The notes beneath the pieces were generated by a model that was given only the letters and a program-made list of their open reading frames with translations, made no database searches and was not told the origin of the DNA. Position numbers and translations under genes: made by a program. Positions 11,801-23,186 of a stretch of 64,000 bases of DNA are shown piece after piece (position 1 is the stretch's first letter; each line of letters opens with the position of its first letter). The DNA lies in NCBI RefSeq assembly GCF_009389715.1, contig NC_052392.1:37505410-37569409 (forward strand), read 5' to 3'. The stretch comes from Phoenix dactylifera. Its lineage: Eukaryota; Streptophyta; Magnoliopsida; Arecales; Arecaceae.

Positions 11801-13007
11801 TGATTGCCTTTGACCTCTATCTATTTTTGTTAATTGGCTTCATGGAGTAAATTTGGGTTTTGCTTTCCTTTGCAGGCCAAGATAATGATATGGTTAGACG
11901 CTTTTACTTATAGGGTATCTTTTTATATGAGCACTTGTTTGTATTTGAACTAAAAGTATAAACCTTGACTTAAAAATAATGTGAATCGGGGCAATCAACC
12001 GACCATATACTTGATTGACCTTTATGGTTCAAAAGGAATTACGAGTTTCTGCATAAGATCTAAAATATATGGAAGAAGTATAATGATAGATAATAGTGAA
12101 TTAACATCACTTCACCTACTGGAGTTAATTTTATGAAGCCTTATTTGCAATCTGCCCCAAAAAAAGAGAGCTGGCAGAATATTCTATTCAATCATTTTGC
12201 CCCATAGATAAAGGTACCAACATGTTTAAACTTATATTACTTGCAGAGTGTACTGGATGGTGTAATATAGTATACATTGAGCATATATAGAGGGATCAAT
12301 GCATATAGCGTATATAGAGGGATTGCCTAAGGAGAGATGTTAATTAATGTCTAGCCAACTAAGATGGATGACATGGTTAAATGGTTCTTACAGAACATAG
12401 ATGACAAGAAGGTCCTTGTAAGGTGGTATCACCAGCAATATTTGTTGGTGACATGAGAAGGACATGCAACACATTATGGTGAAAATGCAAGAGTGAGGTG
12501 AATATCTTCAGTTGACTTTTGATAGGATGGTTTTTTAATGGTCTGCATGCATAGATATTCTAACCTAAGTGGTTATTGAAAATAATAGCTGATAAACATC
12601 TTATGTTCCGTGGAATATGACTATATGTGGCGCTTTTGTTTCACTTGAAACTTTTCAGCATTGTCATATCATTGATAGGAGAACCATTCCTTACAGATTG
12701 AAGGGTTTATAGATTAGATAAATAAAGAAGGCATTTATCCAGGAAAAATCATCTTCTGATACCTGTATTCTAAGGTCAGAGATTACATGGATGAGCTGCT
12801 TAATGTGTTTTCATGCTCTATAGTGTGATTTCTAATATTTATGATCTCTAATATTTTTACCCTTCTCTATTGTTCCGTTTGTTAGTCAAAAAATTTTTAC
12901 TAGCAGTGAACTATTCCAGCTAACTAAACTGCTCATGCAGAGATGCCATCCGTAAAGGATTCTCAGTCTGTGAAGATAAGTCGACGAGCTGCCCCTGTGT
13001 CTCGCAG
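5895..13007 (+). CDS. Unrecognised multi-exon plant gene, partial (four exons seen)
   Basis: Four exons chain in phase with GT-AG borders: 5895-6056, 6819-6879, 11638-11795 and 12941-13007, giving about 148 residues. The joins read ...KKKQNEVVK-ERDHSTRLMGILSSER..., then ...IALQKQLDALSFLSKRKAPK..., then ...QESS-EMPSVKDSQSVKISRR.... The protein looks hydrophilic, helical and lysine/serine-rich, as in a nuclear or scaffold protein, and shows no enzyme motif. The 5' end is missing and may lie in or before the N gap. The 3' end is open: exon 4 ends in phase 2, and the next acceptor (after 13775) gives a stop within a few codons. The 4.8-kb second intron carries transposon debris. I do not recognise the family. 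The exon between 6819 and 6879 could use a nearer donor (GTAGGT at 6867), so that border is uncertain. Confidence 0.42.
7549..7812 (+). repeat. Polypurine (GAAAG/GGAAA-rich) tract
   Basis: About 264 bases of nearly uninterrupted purine on the plus strand, with only about ten pyrimidines, made of degenerate GAAAG, GAAGAA and GGAAA units. The flanks (7440-7548 and 7813-7905) share motifs such as CCCGTTTC and GGGATGAGG, so the tract probably expanded inside a dispersed repeat. It lies in the long intron of the gene at 5895-13007. Apparent open frames on either strand are low-complexity artefacts. Confidence 0.9.
7925..8035. repeat. Dispersed GGTAC/GTACC-rich repeat, copy 1
   Basis: Repeated GGTAC and GATAC motifs (ATTGGTATACC, ACTGGTACAC, AATGGTACG) resemble the segments at 30385-30560 and 63055-63242. 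A weaker stretch lies at 7265-7350. It is non-coding and probably a MITE-like family; its ends cannot be fixed by eye. Confidence 0.45.
9690..9870 (+). mobile_element. Decayed RTE-clade LINE fragment (reverse transcriptase region)
   Basis: Broken frames recall RTE-type LINE reverse transcriptase. RNKAVGLD matches the family block GKAVGPD, and GATGAATAGAGGAG matches the DEWRR block with Trp mutated to stop. The stretch AAATTGATC...CATTATGTGGAGG resembles the later KLMSHTMKLWER block. The spacing between blocks is shorter than in intact elements, so deletions have occurred. There are several stops and frameshifts, and the fragment is far from functional. It lies in an intron of the gene at 5895-13007. 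Confidence 0.45.
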
Positions 13008-16000
13008 GTAACTGTTACAATTCTATAACGTTTTTGCTCCAAGGTTGTTCCAACTATGTCTGTCCTGTTTCCATGACGTGGCATAGTTTGTACAGAGCAA
13101 AAGTAAGAGGTGTTTCCTTGCAAGATACTGGGGATATCGATGACCACTAATGCATAACAGTTCCAGAAGACATTAATCATCATAGGATTGGTCCCAACTT
13201 ATGAGTAAGTTAAGAGCTTGAAAAAAGAAGCTGGTCTCCATTCTTATTTGATTCAAGTGTTTTTTTTTTCTAAAAATAATATTTGTCCTTTTGCTTAGAT
13301 CAACAATTCACTAGAAATGGTTTCAAGGTCCTTTATGTATGTTCATTGCATCTACTGCAAAGCACTACATGGGGAAAAGGAAAAAAAGCGTGCTAGCTTA
13401 AGAGCCAAATGCTCATTACCATGGAAGATATTCTGCTTAGGTGTCCTTTAGCAGTTATCTGATTATTGACTGATAGTAGACTATCAGGATACTGTGTATA
13501 AAAAAGAAAATAGTACTGATTGTATACAACCACTGTAATTGTTATTGACTTTTTTGCCATTCTTACTAATGCAGATTTTTAACAAAATGCTGCTCTGTGA
13601 CTGATCATGATTTTTTTCAGAGCTTATGTGAAATAGTACTGATCTACAAGGTTTAGATACATAGATCCTGACTTTTAAATGCAACCAGTCTTCCTTAATC
13701 GTAAGCTTATAATCAGTGAGATTTTTAGTAGTATTTTGCTTAGTACGATAGGACTTTTGCTTTTGACTTTGGCAGGGAAATCAAAGCTTGAAAATAATGG
13801 GAAAAAACAGAAAAGAAAACACTTATGCTCAACTTATGAGAGTATTTATGTGTCCAGACGTGAGAGATATTCCTCATCTGGGTATGGTGAACAGTGTACG
13901 ACTATTTGTAAATAGGAGCCTTAATCTGATCCGTTGATTGTTTTTAGTGGACATTTTGTCTGTTGTATTAAATTTCATTGACTTTGTGGAAATATCAATT
14001 CTACTGGAAAATCGAATAACTCTGGGGGTGCCATACTGCTGCGTTGGTTGTTCTCAGCTAGTATTATCCTACTTGCAATTTTTTTCAAGTCCTTCTTCAT
14101 TACTTGTTTCAATGTAGTTTTGCAGAATAAGTAATGTCAGTAATTGTCTATCATTGAACAAAGTAACTGTATACTCCAGAAAATCTGCCTCCCCTTACAA
14201 TAAAGGAGCAACTTTGACCGGACCCAAACTATATCTCCTGTTTTAAACTGGGAGAATAGTATCAAAATAATTTCTATTTTCTAGAGTTATCTTAAATATG
14301 CAGGTCCCCTTTTTTGCATATCTGGATCCATGACCTCATGATTCCATTTTTTTTGCATTTGGCATTATGCATGACAACTTCCTGCTAGTTGAAGTGAGGA
14401 TTTGTAAAGCCTCACCATTGATGGATTTTGAGCCAAATGTTAGGCCTGGATGTGCTGACAGGATAAGGATACTAAATCCTTTTTCTTCCTCCTCTTCTTA
14501 ATAATGTGCATTTGTTTCTAGTGCAACTTTCTAAATCATACTATTCATCTAAATACTTTTTTTTCAGTTATAACTGTAGTTGTGATTGGTTAACTGTAAT
14601 GTTAGGTTCTGTAGAATGCACCATGGCTAGCGCCTTTTGTCCATGCCATACATTAATGCACATATTTTGCAAGTTACATAGTATCAACCTTGTTCTCACA
14701 TAAACATCCATATCTCATAAGATATATGAAAGAAATGTAGCTAAGCAAAACAGCGACAAATAAACACTCAAATTGGCTCTGCAATTTATTATGAGAACCT
14801 TGTACTTTGCTAAGTAGTATGGCATGGTTCTACTCTGTTGTGTTTGAGTTGTTGCATACTAACAAGTTGGTTGTTTTTTTGTAGAATTGAAACTTGTGAA
14901 GTATTACCTCCTTGGTTTTCCATTAATCCTTGTTTATACCAGTAGAATTGTACTGGTTTTATCTTCAGTAAATCTGTCCAATTTTATCTAGAGCAAACCA
15001 ATGTTATCTCATTACAATTAGTCCTCTCCCACAATTCATGCCCGTCTGTGTGTGTCAGGTTCACCAAGATATGCTACTATTGTATGGAAAGCATATTTCT
15101 GGCAGACAAGTTATGTCATCGACAAAACTTTCTCAAAAGTATATTCCTTTATCATTTACATATCTTTGTAAAAGGTAATTTTAATTAGAAAACAAGAAGG
15201 GAAAATGAACGAAAATCTCTACAAGCCAGGCCTCCTCTGTGCAGGCAAGTTATTATATAATCATAATATGAGGTGTTTCCCAGAATTAAAACAACGAATT
15301 TTTACAACTTTGTTTCATTTCATTCCATTGAGTGCTTCCACCCTCAATCTTCTTAGCTTTTATTCTTGGTACTCTGGAAAAAGAATAACAAGCCATTCTT
15401 CTCCCTGCAACACCAGAAAAAACAGTTCAAATTACATCTTGATGCGGCTTGATACTGTAAATTGATGAATGAATTTTTTGATTTGTTGATTATCTAATCT
15501 TTGTTACCTGAATCTTACTATTGCTATGTAAAACCTAGCCGATCAATTTAGCTGGAGAAGGCCTCATATTTGATGGACCTTTTTTGAATTATTCTGTGTA
15601 TATTCTTTCATTATTCTATGTTTGTCTTCTAGTGATCTTTTAAAAAGTGTTGTTAGCTCCAGAAGATTGTGACAAAAAACAAAGTGAACATTTTATTCAG
15701 AGTTCATGTTAGGTTATTAGTTATGCAATTTGAATGACTTATGGATTTGAATAGTCAAAGGAATACAGAGGATAAAAAGCGGGTATACTCTCAGAAAGGA
15801 AAAGAAATTTTTACTTGAATTTTGAGGTATTAAAAAAACTACGCCTTATCCATTATTTAAAAGTATAATGAGAAAAACAGATTTGGTGGTGTGAGGAAAA
15901 ATACAAGGAAGAATTTATCAGCAATATATATAACTGTTATAGTAAATCTCAAAGCCACTTTACATACATATAAGAATTAGGAAAAAATTCTGATTGTTCT

Positions 16001-16082
16001 GTTTCCTGATAGATCTAAGAATTTTCATCTGCAAAAAGCTTACTTCCTTCGGACCGTTCGGTGCGATTGTTTTGGTCAATAG
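13008..16082 (+). other. Introns or intergenic DNA with two weak candidate exons
   Basis: No firm gene. A candidate exon after the acceptor at 13775 runs to a GTATGG donor near 13881; one frame is basic and serine-rich (KSKLENNGKKQKRKH). A second candidate at about 15059-15175 has a good acceptor and a GTAATT donor but is open in two frames. Neither joins the 5895-13007 chain without a missing small exon. The rest is AT-rich and featureless. Confidence 0.3.
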
Positions 16083-16683
16083 CTAACTCATTCTCCTTCC
16101 ACACTTGCCATCAGTATTCTTCTCCAGCATGCCCTTCTCGCCATCTGTCAGCATAGGCTTCGGCAAAGAGGAACGAGAGGTTACAGAGCTCTTCCTCCTT
16201 CCACCCAAAGATACTGGGAAGAACATTTTTAGAAGGAAAGCTCCATTGTACATGCTCTTGCTCTTTTGGAACCCTCCTCATCCCTTCTTTGCCTTCTTTT
16301 GCTCCTCCGCACTCAGAATCTTGTCTTCTCTCTTTTTCTCTGGAGTGTCCTGTATGAAATTCGCAATCTTGGGCAACTCCACAAGATCTCGTAGGGAAAG
16401 CTCATTGATGGTTTCTGGCATGTCATTCAACCATTTTGATCATCTCTTGTCGGTGTTGGCTGATGGCCTGTGCTCTTGAGTTGGAACAAAGATGCTTCTG
16501 AGATGTAGGTGAGCCTGCATTCACCCCAGATGGTGGTGATGTAACAGTTGAATCACCATCATTGGCAAGCCAGCCGAATCCATGACTGCTTGGACTGCCA
16601 TAATGGCCATAATTCCTATAGACTCCAAGGTTCCCATGGTCCACCTCTGATTGTTTCAGTCCATGCATCGAACTCGATATCAT
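16083..16683 (-). pseudogene. Broken copy of a plant-specific protein gene
   Basis: Read on the minus strand, one frame gives ...YRNYGHYGSPSSHGFGWLANDG... and ...NSRAQAISQHRQEMIKMVE, then stops. One base further on, the neighbouring frame continues MPETINELSLRDLVELPK, an in-frame TGA, and MYNGAFLLKMFFPVSLGG. A single extra T around the first stop explains the shift. The combination of an SRAQA...MVE-MPE..ELSLRDLVE block and a FLLKMFFP block recalls an uncharacterised plant-specific family; I cannot name it. With one frameshift and one nonsense codon it looks like a pseudogene, although short introns or sequencing error are not excluded. The start at 16683 is the first ATG in frame; coding-like sequence may extend to about 16861. 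Confidence 0.5.
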
Positions 16684-18456
16684 TTGAACACTCGTTCATG
16701 ATGCAAGTAGGAGTGGGGAAGCTGAAGCAAACAGCCAAATCTTGCTGGACAGAAAGCATAGTGAAGAGGCAGCAGGTTGGATGGATCGAGGGGGAGAATT
16801 GTGTTAATGGAGCAGAGCCGAAGAAGCCGCCTGAGCTATTGCAGCATATCACCAACAGCAAATCCTTTTATAGACAAAGGCCTATGTCCTTATGCTGCCT
16901 AAAACTTTTTGATCTGTTTGCTGCATGGTTTGATAGGGTGCTATTATAAAATCCAACGAGGTCAAGAAAAGGATTTGTGGACGAGCACATACGCAAGGGG
17001 CATCTCCTCCTTTCCTAGCTGTTTCTCTTGTCTTCCTAAGGACAAGCACTAGTTCCTACTATTTGTTTGTTTGTTTTTTATATAGTGTATGATTGTTTGG
17101 AATCAGATTAGGTTTGCATGGGTAACACTCATGTCATCTTATCTAATGCATGGTTGTGATCATCTTCGCCGTGTTCCAGAGGGAAGCATGAAGACTGTAC
17201 ATTATAACGTTCATCCCACGTATATTGATTGTTTTAAGACGACGTATTTGCCTGAAGCCCGTACACTCTTTTGACCATTTTTGTCTCCTAATAACAATAC
17301 AACAGCAAATCTCAAACCTAATAGGTGTGCAATGGCGGTCTGGTCCATCCAGTCGGCATATCACACGCACAAAAAAAAGGCTAAATATTAGTATGAGAAT
17401 AGATGAATAATATGAAAAATTAGCATAAATATCGCCTGCTTAAGAGGCTGCATCAAATGATAGATACCAGCAAAAGACACTAATTCTGAACTTTTTTCTG
17501 CTTTTTGTTGGTTTAGATGTTGCCTAAACATAATAAACAGCAAAATGGTTTGAAATATAGCCATAGCATTGTTTATAGCGGCTGCTGTAATGGTTTACGA
17601 GATGAAAATATTACATATAGATCAATATAGAGAATCTAAATAATGGTCATTATTTCATTGTTATTTCATTATAATGGCTACTACATAATATAAATAATAG
17701 CCATTATTTAACATTTGTATTGTTGTTGACACTATATTAAAAAGAGCGTTAGGGTATTCTTCGGATCAGTCAATTTTGCCCATATATGAAATCTTATTTG
17801 ATTCACAAAATAAATTTTATTATATAATAATTTTTAATATAGGTGTTTTGGAAAGAAAATTATGCACATAACCAATCATTTCTTTCCATCTTATTCTTCC
17901 ACATTTAACTCCAATTCTTGTCATCTATATCCTAACTAATCTCTTATTCCGCTCTATATCTATTTTCTTCTATAATAACCTTATCTCCCACAATCTGTCA
18001 TTCATATACCAATCTTTACTATCTAATTCTCTATCTCCAGTCATATTTCAAAAGTTTGATATTTATTTTGCATTTTATTATATGAATCATCAAGTCAAAT
18101 CTTTATGATAAAATAAGATATGTAATATAAATTTATCTTAAAAATATTAAAATAATTTATTTTATTTCCACCTGGCTGTATGCTGGCCTAAATAAAATAT
18201 TTCAAACTTTGGTACCAGATGGAAAATTGCTAAATATTATGGTCCATAATTTCCATCCTACGTAATACCTTGAGTCTGATAACAACTGCAATGCCCCACG
18301 AAAAAGAACTAAACCTTCATCATAACGTATCTCCCCAGCTTTCTTGATAGCATAAGTAGACGCCATTTGTTCCTCTCATGGAAGCATGATTGGCTTCGCC
18401 ATGATGCTTTCTCAGTTAGACTCTGTCCACCAGGGGACCTGATAACGAGCGTTAAA

Positions 18457-18573
18457 AAGTTAATTGATTGTAGATGGTGACAAAGGTTTTTCTCAGTGGA
18501 ACTGTGGACACCAAGGTGACCGATATCGAAACTTCAAGTTAATTGATTGTAGATGGTGACAAAGATTTTCTTC
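18457..18573 (+). repeat. Short direct repeat, 79-bp spacing
   Basis: The 29-bp segment beginning AAGTTAATTGATTGTAGATG occurs at 18457 and again at 18536, identical over 29 bases and similar for about eight more. It suggests a small local duplication. Confidence 0.9.
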
Positions 18574-19968
18574 TAGAAGTTTGTGTCTTCCAATTGGACG
18601 TTGACAAACTGTAAGGAAGAAGATTAAGTTAGCTAGGCATTTGGTGAGCACCCTTTTATAATAATGCAAGTAAACTAATGGTCTCTGTACAAATTTGCAG
18701 ACCTACTCAAATTATTGAAGCTAATGACATTTTTTAATGTAATTGGGTTACCTAATCCATTATGCCTCAGAGAAATTTTAAAGTTACTTGCACCCAAATG
18801 AATTCCTTGAGAAATGGGTTTTTCCAGGTGGCCATTACTCTTTGCTAAGCAACTAGAGTTCTGTGTTTGGATCTTGGATAGTTACCTAATTCAGAATTTA
18901 GGTAGGTATAGTACAGATAGGCCTCCTCTTTTTCTTTGAAAAAGAAATACACGAGAAAAGGATTTTCTTTATAATATGATTTAAAGTTTCTACATAAGTA
19001 ACATATGGAAATGTGGAAAGATAAACAAGATAGGTGCTGACACTCTTCACCACTAACATGTACAGATTCAAGCATTGCTATGAAATTAATACCCTAGTGA
19101 TGTCAAAGAATTATTCAAAAATTAGTCACATCTCCCTACTTCCAGCTTAGGTCTAAATTACAATTTTATAAAGCAATTTAATTGTTTAATGTCTAGATTT
19201 TGAGAATATGTTTCATAAAACAAGATTTCATTAGATTTTGTTAATATATGTTTGTTAATATACCTAAATAAAATTTAGTTTTATGAAATATCTAAGGGTT
19301 CTTTCCCCCTTCATGTTCTTTTATGCACAACCTTCAAAAGACCAAGTCTTCATCCCCTAATCACATTCTTCTTGCATAAGAAATAATCTTACCCCAACTC
19401 ACCTCCTCCACCATCCTTGCTCTCTCTCACTCCCCCCTTTGTCCATCCACCCCCTCAGACTCCTCTCTGCTTGTCTACTCCCCTTGCACGACTCTCCTCA
19501 AAGTTCCCTTTTTTATTCCTTTCACTATCTCCGGTTCTCTCACTTTCTACACTCTCCTCCTCATCTTTTTTCATTTTTTTCATTTTTTTAAGGATTGTGA
19601 TACAATGTGCCACCATCAAGATGAGAAATGCTAACTAGCTTAGACAACAATTGTTGACCTCCTCATCTTCCTTCTTTGTCTCCTTTTCTGTTGAATTTTT
19701 GTTTCTCAGTTCCCTACATAACATGGTAATAACACAGGCTTTATAATCACATTATTTGTTAAATACGCGTTAAATAAAAATCAGGATTTACAAAAGCACT
19801 TTTCATGAAACCAACAAATCTCTTTGCACCTCTAGGTCCAGATACTATGGGTTTGTCTCTAATTTTCATATATATTTTTCTTGAGAAAATCAATTCTATA
19901 TATGTCGATTTGATTACAAGATCGGATAATTTGCACAACCTACTAACACTAGCAGTGGGTGACATAGC

Positions 19969-20032
19969 AGAGTACCTTATCCACTGAAGCTTGCTACCCG
20001 AAGAGTACCTTATCCACTGAAGCTTGTTACCC
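19969..20032 (+). repeat. Two-copy tandem repeat, 33-bp period
   Basis: AGAGTACCTTATCCACTGAA... is present at 19969-19999 and 20002-20032, with one mismatch in 31 bases. This is a recent tandem duplication in non-coding DNA. Confidence 0.92.
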
Positions 20033-21257
20033 ATGAAGGTAAGAAGTATCTTCTTGGGAGTTCAATATTGCTCGAAGCCTCATTCCTGTGATAACACTAT
20101 GACATGTAGATACACAAATAGAGATGTCCTGCAAATTTTTGAGGCGAAAATTTGTTGCTGTATGTAGCATCACTAAAAGGTCAAAAGGCAGATGTAAGTA
20201 ATCTGCCACACTGTTCTCTCAAAAAATAAGTGACCAGCCACTTTGAACCACACCACCGCATCTAAACTCAAAAAGGTTGTAAACGTGAAACTCTAGAAAA
20301 CTTCTTAACATCTGTTACCATATCAACTGATTGAGGAGTATACAAGGCATGGTGTCTCCCTTTGGCTCTTTGCTCAGAAAAGGTCTGATCATCTGTACTT
20401 CATTTCTTGAACCAATCCCTGATGATTGATCTGTAAAATCTTGTGATATAATTAATCAAATAGGGTCTTTCCACCCTTAGTGTGTAAACATACGAGTACT
20501 TTGTGTATACAACAAGAACTGCTACAATAATGAAAGAGTATATTCAACAGAGAGAACCATTCAGAAGGCCAGTTATCGGAATGCTACCTAAAGTGCCAAC
20601 AGTGTTGGATAAGCAGGCAAGAACAGCTGTGGAGGATCGGATATCACCTGCTTCAACGTCTGTAAGTTTTCTGGGACATATCTTCCTGTTCCGATCTATA
20701 GCGATATTCCCCTTGTGAAAAATTTAACGCCTCAGTGACAACCTTTAGGTAATGTAGGAAGAACTGTTGCTTGACCCAGTATACTTCTCCCTGTCATTCA
20801 TGATGCATGGAAAAAGGTTCAGTTCTGTGGTTCTCTAGAGTTACAATGGAAGCGTAATCTTGGAGGTGTCATCTGATGTTGTCAGTTTTGAAATGTAACA
20901 AGCAATTTTCCTTCCGACCTATTGTTAAAATAATCCAAATTGATTGACCATCCATCAACCAACAAGCAAGTTAAAAGCAAACATTTTCCAGTTGCTTATG
21001 CCGGTAAGTATGCTAATAGTCACCTTCCTTTCCATAAGCGCCAGACTGATTATCTGAAGCCTAAATTTCTGCAGCTCAACCCACAAGATGAGCTCAAGCA
21101 ACCTTGTGAAAGCTCTGTGGAGCTTAGACAAAGGCCGTTTAGTGTTTTCCACTTCAAGGAATATAAAACACAAAAAATAGCCTAAAAATTAGAGCCCATG
21201 AAATTCAGTATTTCACTTCAATCCATCAAAAAGACATCCAGCAATGCATTATCAGCC

Positions 21258-23186
21258 TCACTCTTCTTGATCCTCAAATTCTGCATGCTGTTCAGGAACA
21301 TATCCCTCACCCTCCATCTCCCAACACAACAAACGCAACACCAGGTATGTCTCTTCCCCTCCATAATGCAATATCTGATCAGATTTAAAAACAAAGACAA
21401 GATTTCTGATGCAAATCCAACTGCATCCACTGACCTTCTTCACACCTCTCTCTCGCATGGTCTTCCACACTCGAGCCATGCTGTCCCACCTCCCTCTTGT
21501 ACCATACATCCGACCTAATACAAAATAAGGAAGTGACGAGCGAGGCTTCAACTCCATCACTTTCTCTGCAACTATTTCTTCCAGCCGCACATTCCTGTGA
21601 ATCCTGCAAGCTTCAAGAAGCAATTCCCATGTTGCTGCAATAGGCTTGCGAGGCATAGTCTCTATAATCTCCATTGCCTCTCTCAGCCTCCCTGCACGGC
21701 CCATCATGTCCACCATGCAGTTATAGTGCTCCAGACCTCGTACCACCCGATATCTCTTCTCCATGGATGAAAATACTCTCTTTCCTTCATGGACCATGCC
21801 TTCATGACTGCAAGCAGATAAAACACCGACAAGAGTAATTCTATCAGGTTTATTACCACTCTCTTGCATTTCTTTGAAGATTCTTAGAGCTTCTGTGCCT
21901 TGCCCATTTCGAGCTAAGCCCATGATCATGGTATTCCAGAAGACCAAGTCCTTGGTAGCCATTGCTGAGAAAATTTTCATAGCTGATTCCGTCGATCCTA
22001 ACTTAGTATACATGTCTGCAAGAGCACTAGAAACAATCAAATCTGCCTCAAAACCCAATTTAAAAACCAAACAGTGGATCTGCGTTCCCTGCTCGGTCAA
22101 CCCAAAACAGGAACTTGAACGCAGAATACTTGCAAAGGTGAATCCCGTCGGCCTGATTTCCTTCCTCAGAGCCAGCACAAAGAGCCTCAGAGCTTCATGC
22201 ACAAGCCCGCTTCGTGCATAGGTTGATGCCATGGAGTTGAAGAGCGCCGAATCCCATCTGTCCATTTCTTGGAAGAGCCGGATTGAATTGTCCAGTCTGC
22301 CACACATGGAATACAGGTCAATAACAGCACTAGAAACTACATAATTCGAAAGGAATCCCATCTTGAAGCACTGGGCCAAAAGTTGCTCACCCTTGGCCAA
22401 ATGCCCAAGGTCGGCGCAAACATGGATCACCGACGACACCGTGAACTCATCAATTGGAAACCCATGAGCTCTCATCGAACGGAAACACTCCAATGCCTTC
22501 TCACCATGACCTGAGTTGCCGTAAACCGAGATCATCGAATTCCAAGAGATGACATCGAGGTCCTCCATGGCTCGAAAGACACCGCAAGCGTAACCGACGA
22601 CTCCAACCCTTCCATACATATCAATAAGTGCATTGCCAACCACGGTGTTCGATGAATTCGAGCCGCTACGGATGAGAAACCCGTGCACTTGTTTGGCGTG
22701 CCGAGCATCGGAGACACAGGAGGCAGCGAGGGACAGCGTGTACTCGCTGAACCTCGCGCCGAGTTCTTGCATTTCGTAGAGCAGTTCAGAGGCCTCATCG
22801 AACAAGCCATTGGAGATGCACCCGGAGATGATGGAATTCCAGCTGACAGTATCCCGCAGGGGCATTTCTTCGAAGAGCTGGCGGGCTTCGTGAATGCGGC
22901 CGGTCTTGGAGAGCAGAGCGAGAAGAATGTTGAACGAGAAGGCGTTCTTGGAGGGGATTTCGTCGAAGACTCGGAAGGCGGAGGTGGTGGAGCCGAGGCG
23001 AGAGTAGAGGTCGAGGAGGCGGTTGGCGAGGAAGGTGTGGCGGTGGAGGCCGGTTTTGATGAGGTTGGAATGGAGGGTTTGGGCGGAGGGAAGGGAGTTG
23101 AGAGAGAGGCAGTGGCCAATGAGAATAGAAAAGGAGGAAATATCGAATTTTTTGAAGGGTCCAAGTTTTGGAGGGGAAATGATCAT
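21258..23186 (-). CDS. PLS-type PPR protein, E class, At1g43980-like (mitochondrial RNA factor)
   Basis: Intronless 642-aa frame. Tandem pentatricopeptide repeats of P, L and S type run from about residue 20 to 520, with typical cores such as SWNSMISVYGNSG, NALIDMYGRVG and FWNTMIMGLARNGQ. They are followed by an E domain (WELLLEACRIHRN onward) and a tail ending at residue 642 without a DYW deaminase. From memory it matches Arabidopsis At1g43980 over its length, including the unusual tail (VFKSDQILHYGGEET, compared with SFEADQLQIHGGHDT). Family knowledge: E-class PPR proteins bind specific organelle transcripts and recruit C-to-U editing factors in trans; the RNA target here is unknown. Translation from the first ATG is consistent with the family length. 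The PPR gene upstream (25278-27323) is on the same strand but orthologous to a different gene, so the two are not tandem duplicates. Confidence 0.93.
   Translation of the reverse strand: MIISPPKLGPFKKFDISSFSILIGHCLSLNSLPSAQTLHSNLIKTGLHRHTFLANRLLDLYSRLGSTTSAFRVFDEIPSKNAFSFNILLALLSKTGRIHEARQLFEEMPLRDTVSWNSIISGCISNGLFDEASELLYEMQELGARFSEYTLSLAASCVSDARHAKQVHGFLIRSGSNSSNTVVGNALIDMYGRVGVVGYACGVFRAMEDLDVISWNSMISVYGNSGHGEKALECFRSMRAHGFPIDEFTVSSVIHVCADLGHLAKGEQLLAQCFKMGFLSNYVVSSAVIDLYSMCGRLDNSIRLFQEMDRWDSALFNSMASTYARSGLVHEALRLFVLALRKEIRPTGFTFASILRSSSCFGLTEQGTQIHCLVFKLGFEADLIVSSALADMYTKLGSTESAMKIFSAMATKDLVFWNTMIMGLARNGQGTEALRIFKEMQESGNKPDRITLVGVLSACSHEGMVHEGKRVFSSMEKRYRVVRGLEHYNCMVDMMGRAGRLREAMEIIETMPRKPIAATWELLLEACRIHRNVRLEEIVAEKVMELKPRSSLPYFVLGRMYGTRGRWDSMARVWKTMRERGVKKVSGCSWICIRNLVFVFKSDQILHYGGEETYLVLRLLCWEMEGEGYVPEQHAEFEDQEE

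Larger units (their letters stand above)
16684..21257. other. Gene-free AT-rich intergenic region
   Basis: No supported gene. 17560-17720 has AATGGCTA/TAATAGCCATTA-type motifs like those in small plant MITEs. 19380-19600 is pyrimidine-rich. Two local repeats are listed separately. The last 250 bases are likely the 3' untranslated region of the PPR gene at 21258. Confidence 0.6.

Noticed and set aside
22532-23164. Second long minus-strand frame inside the PPR gene
   Set aside because: Frame-shifted shadow of the GC-rich 5' part of the PPR gene; Ser/Pro-rich artefact.
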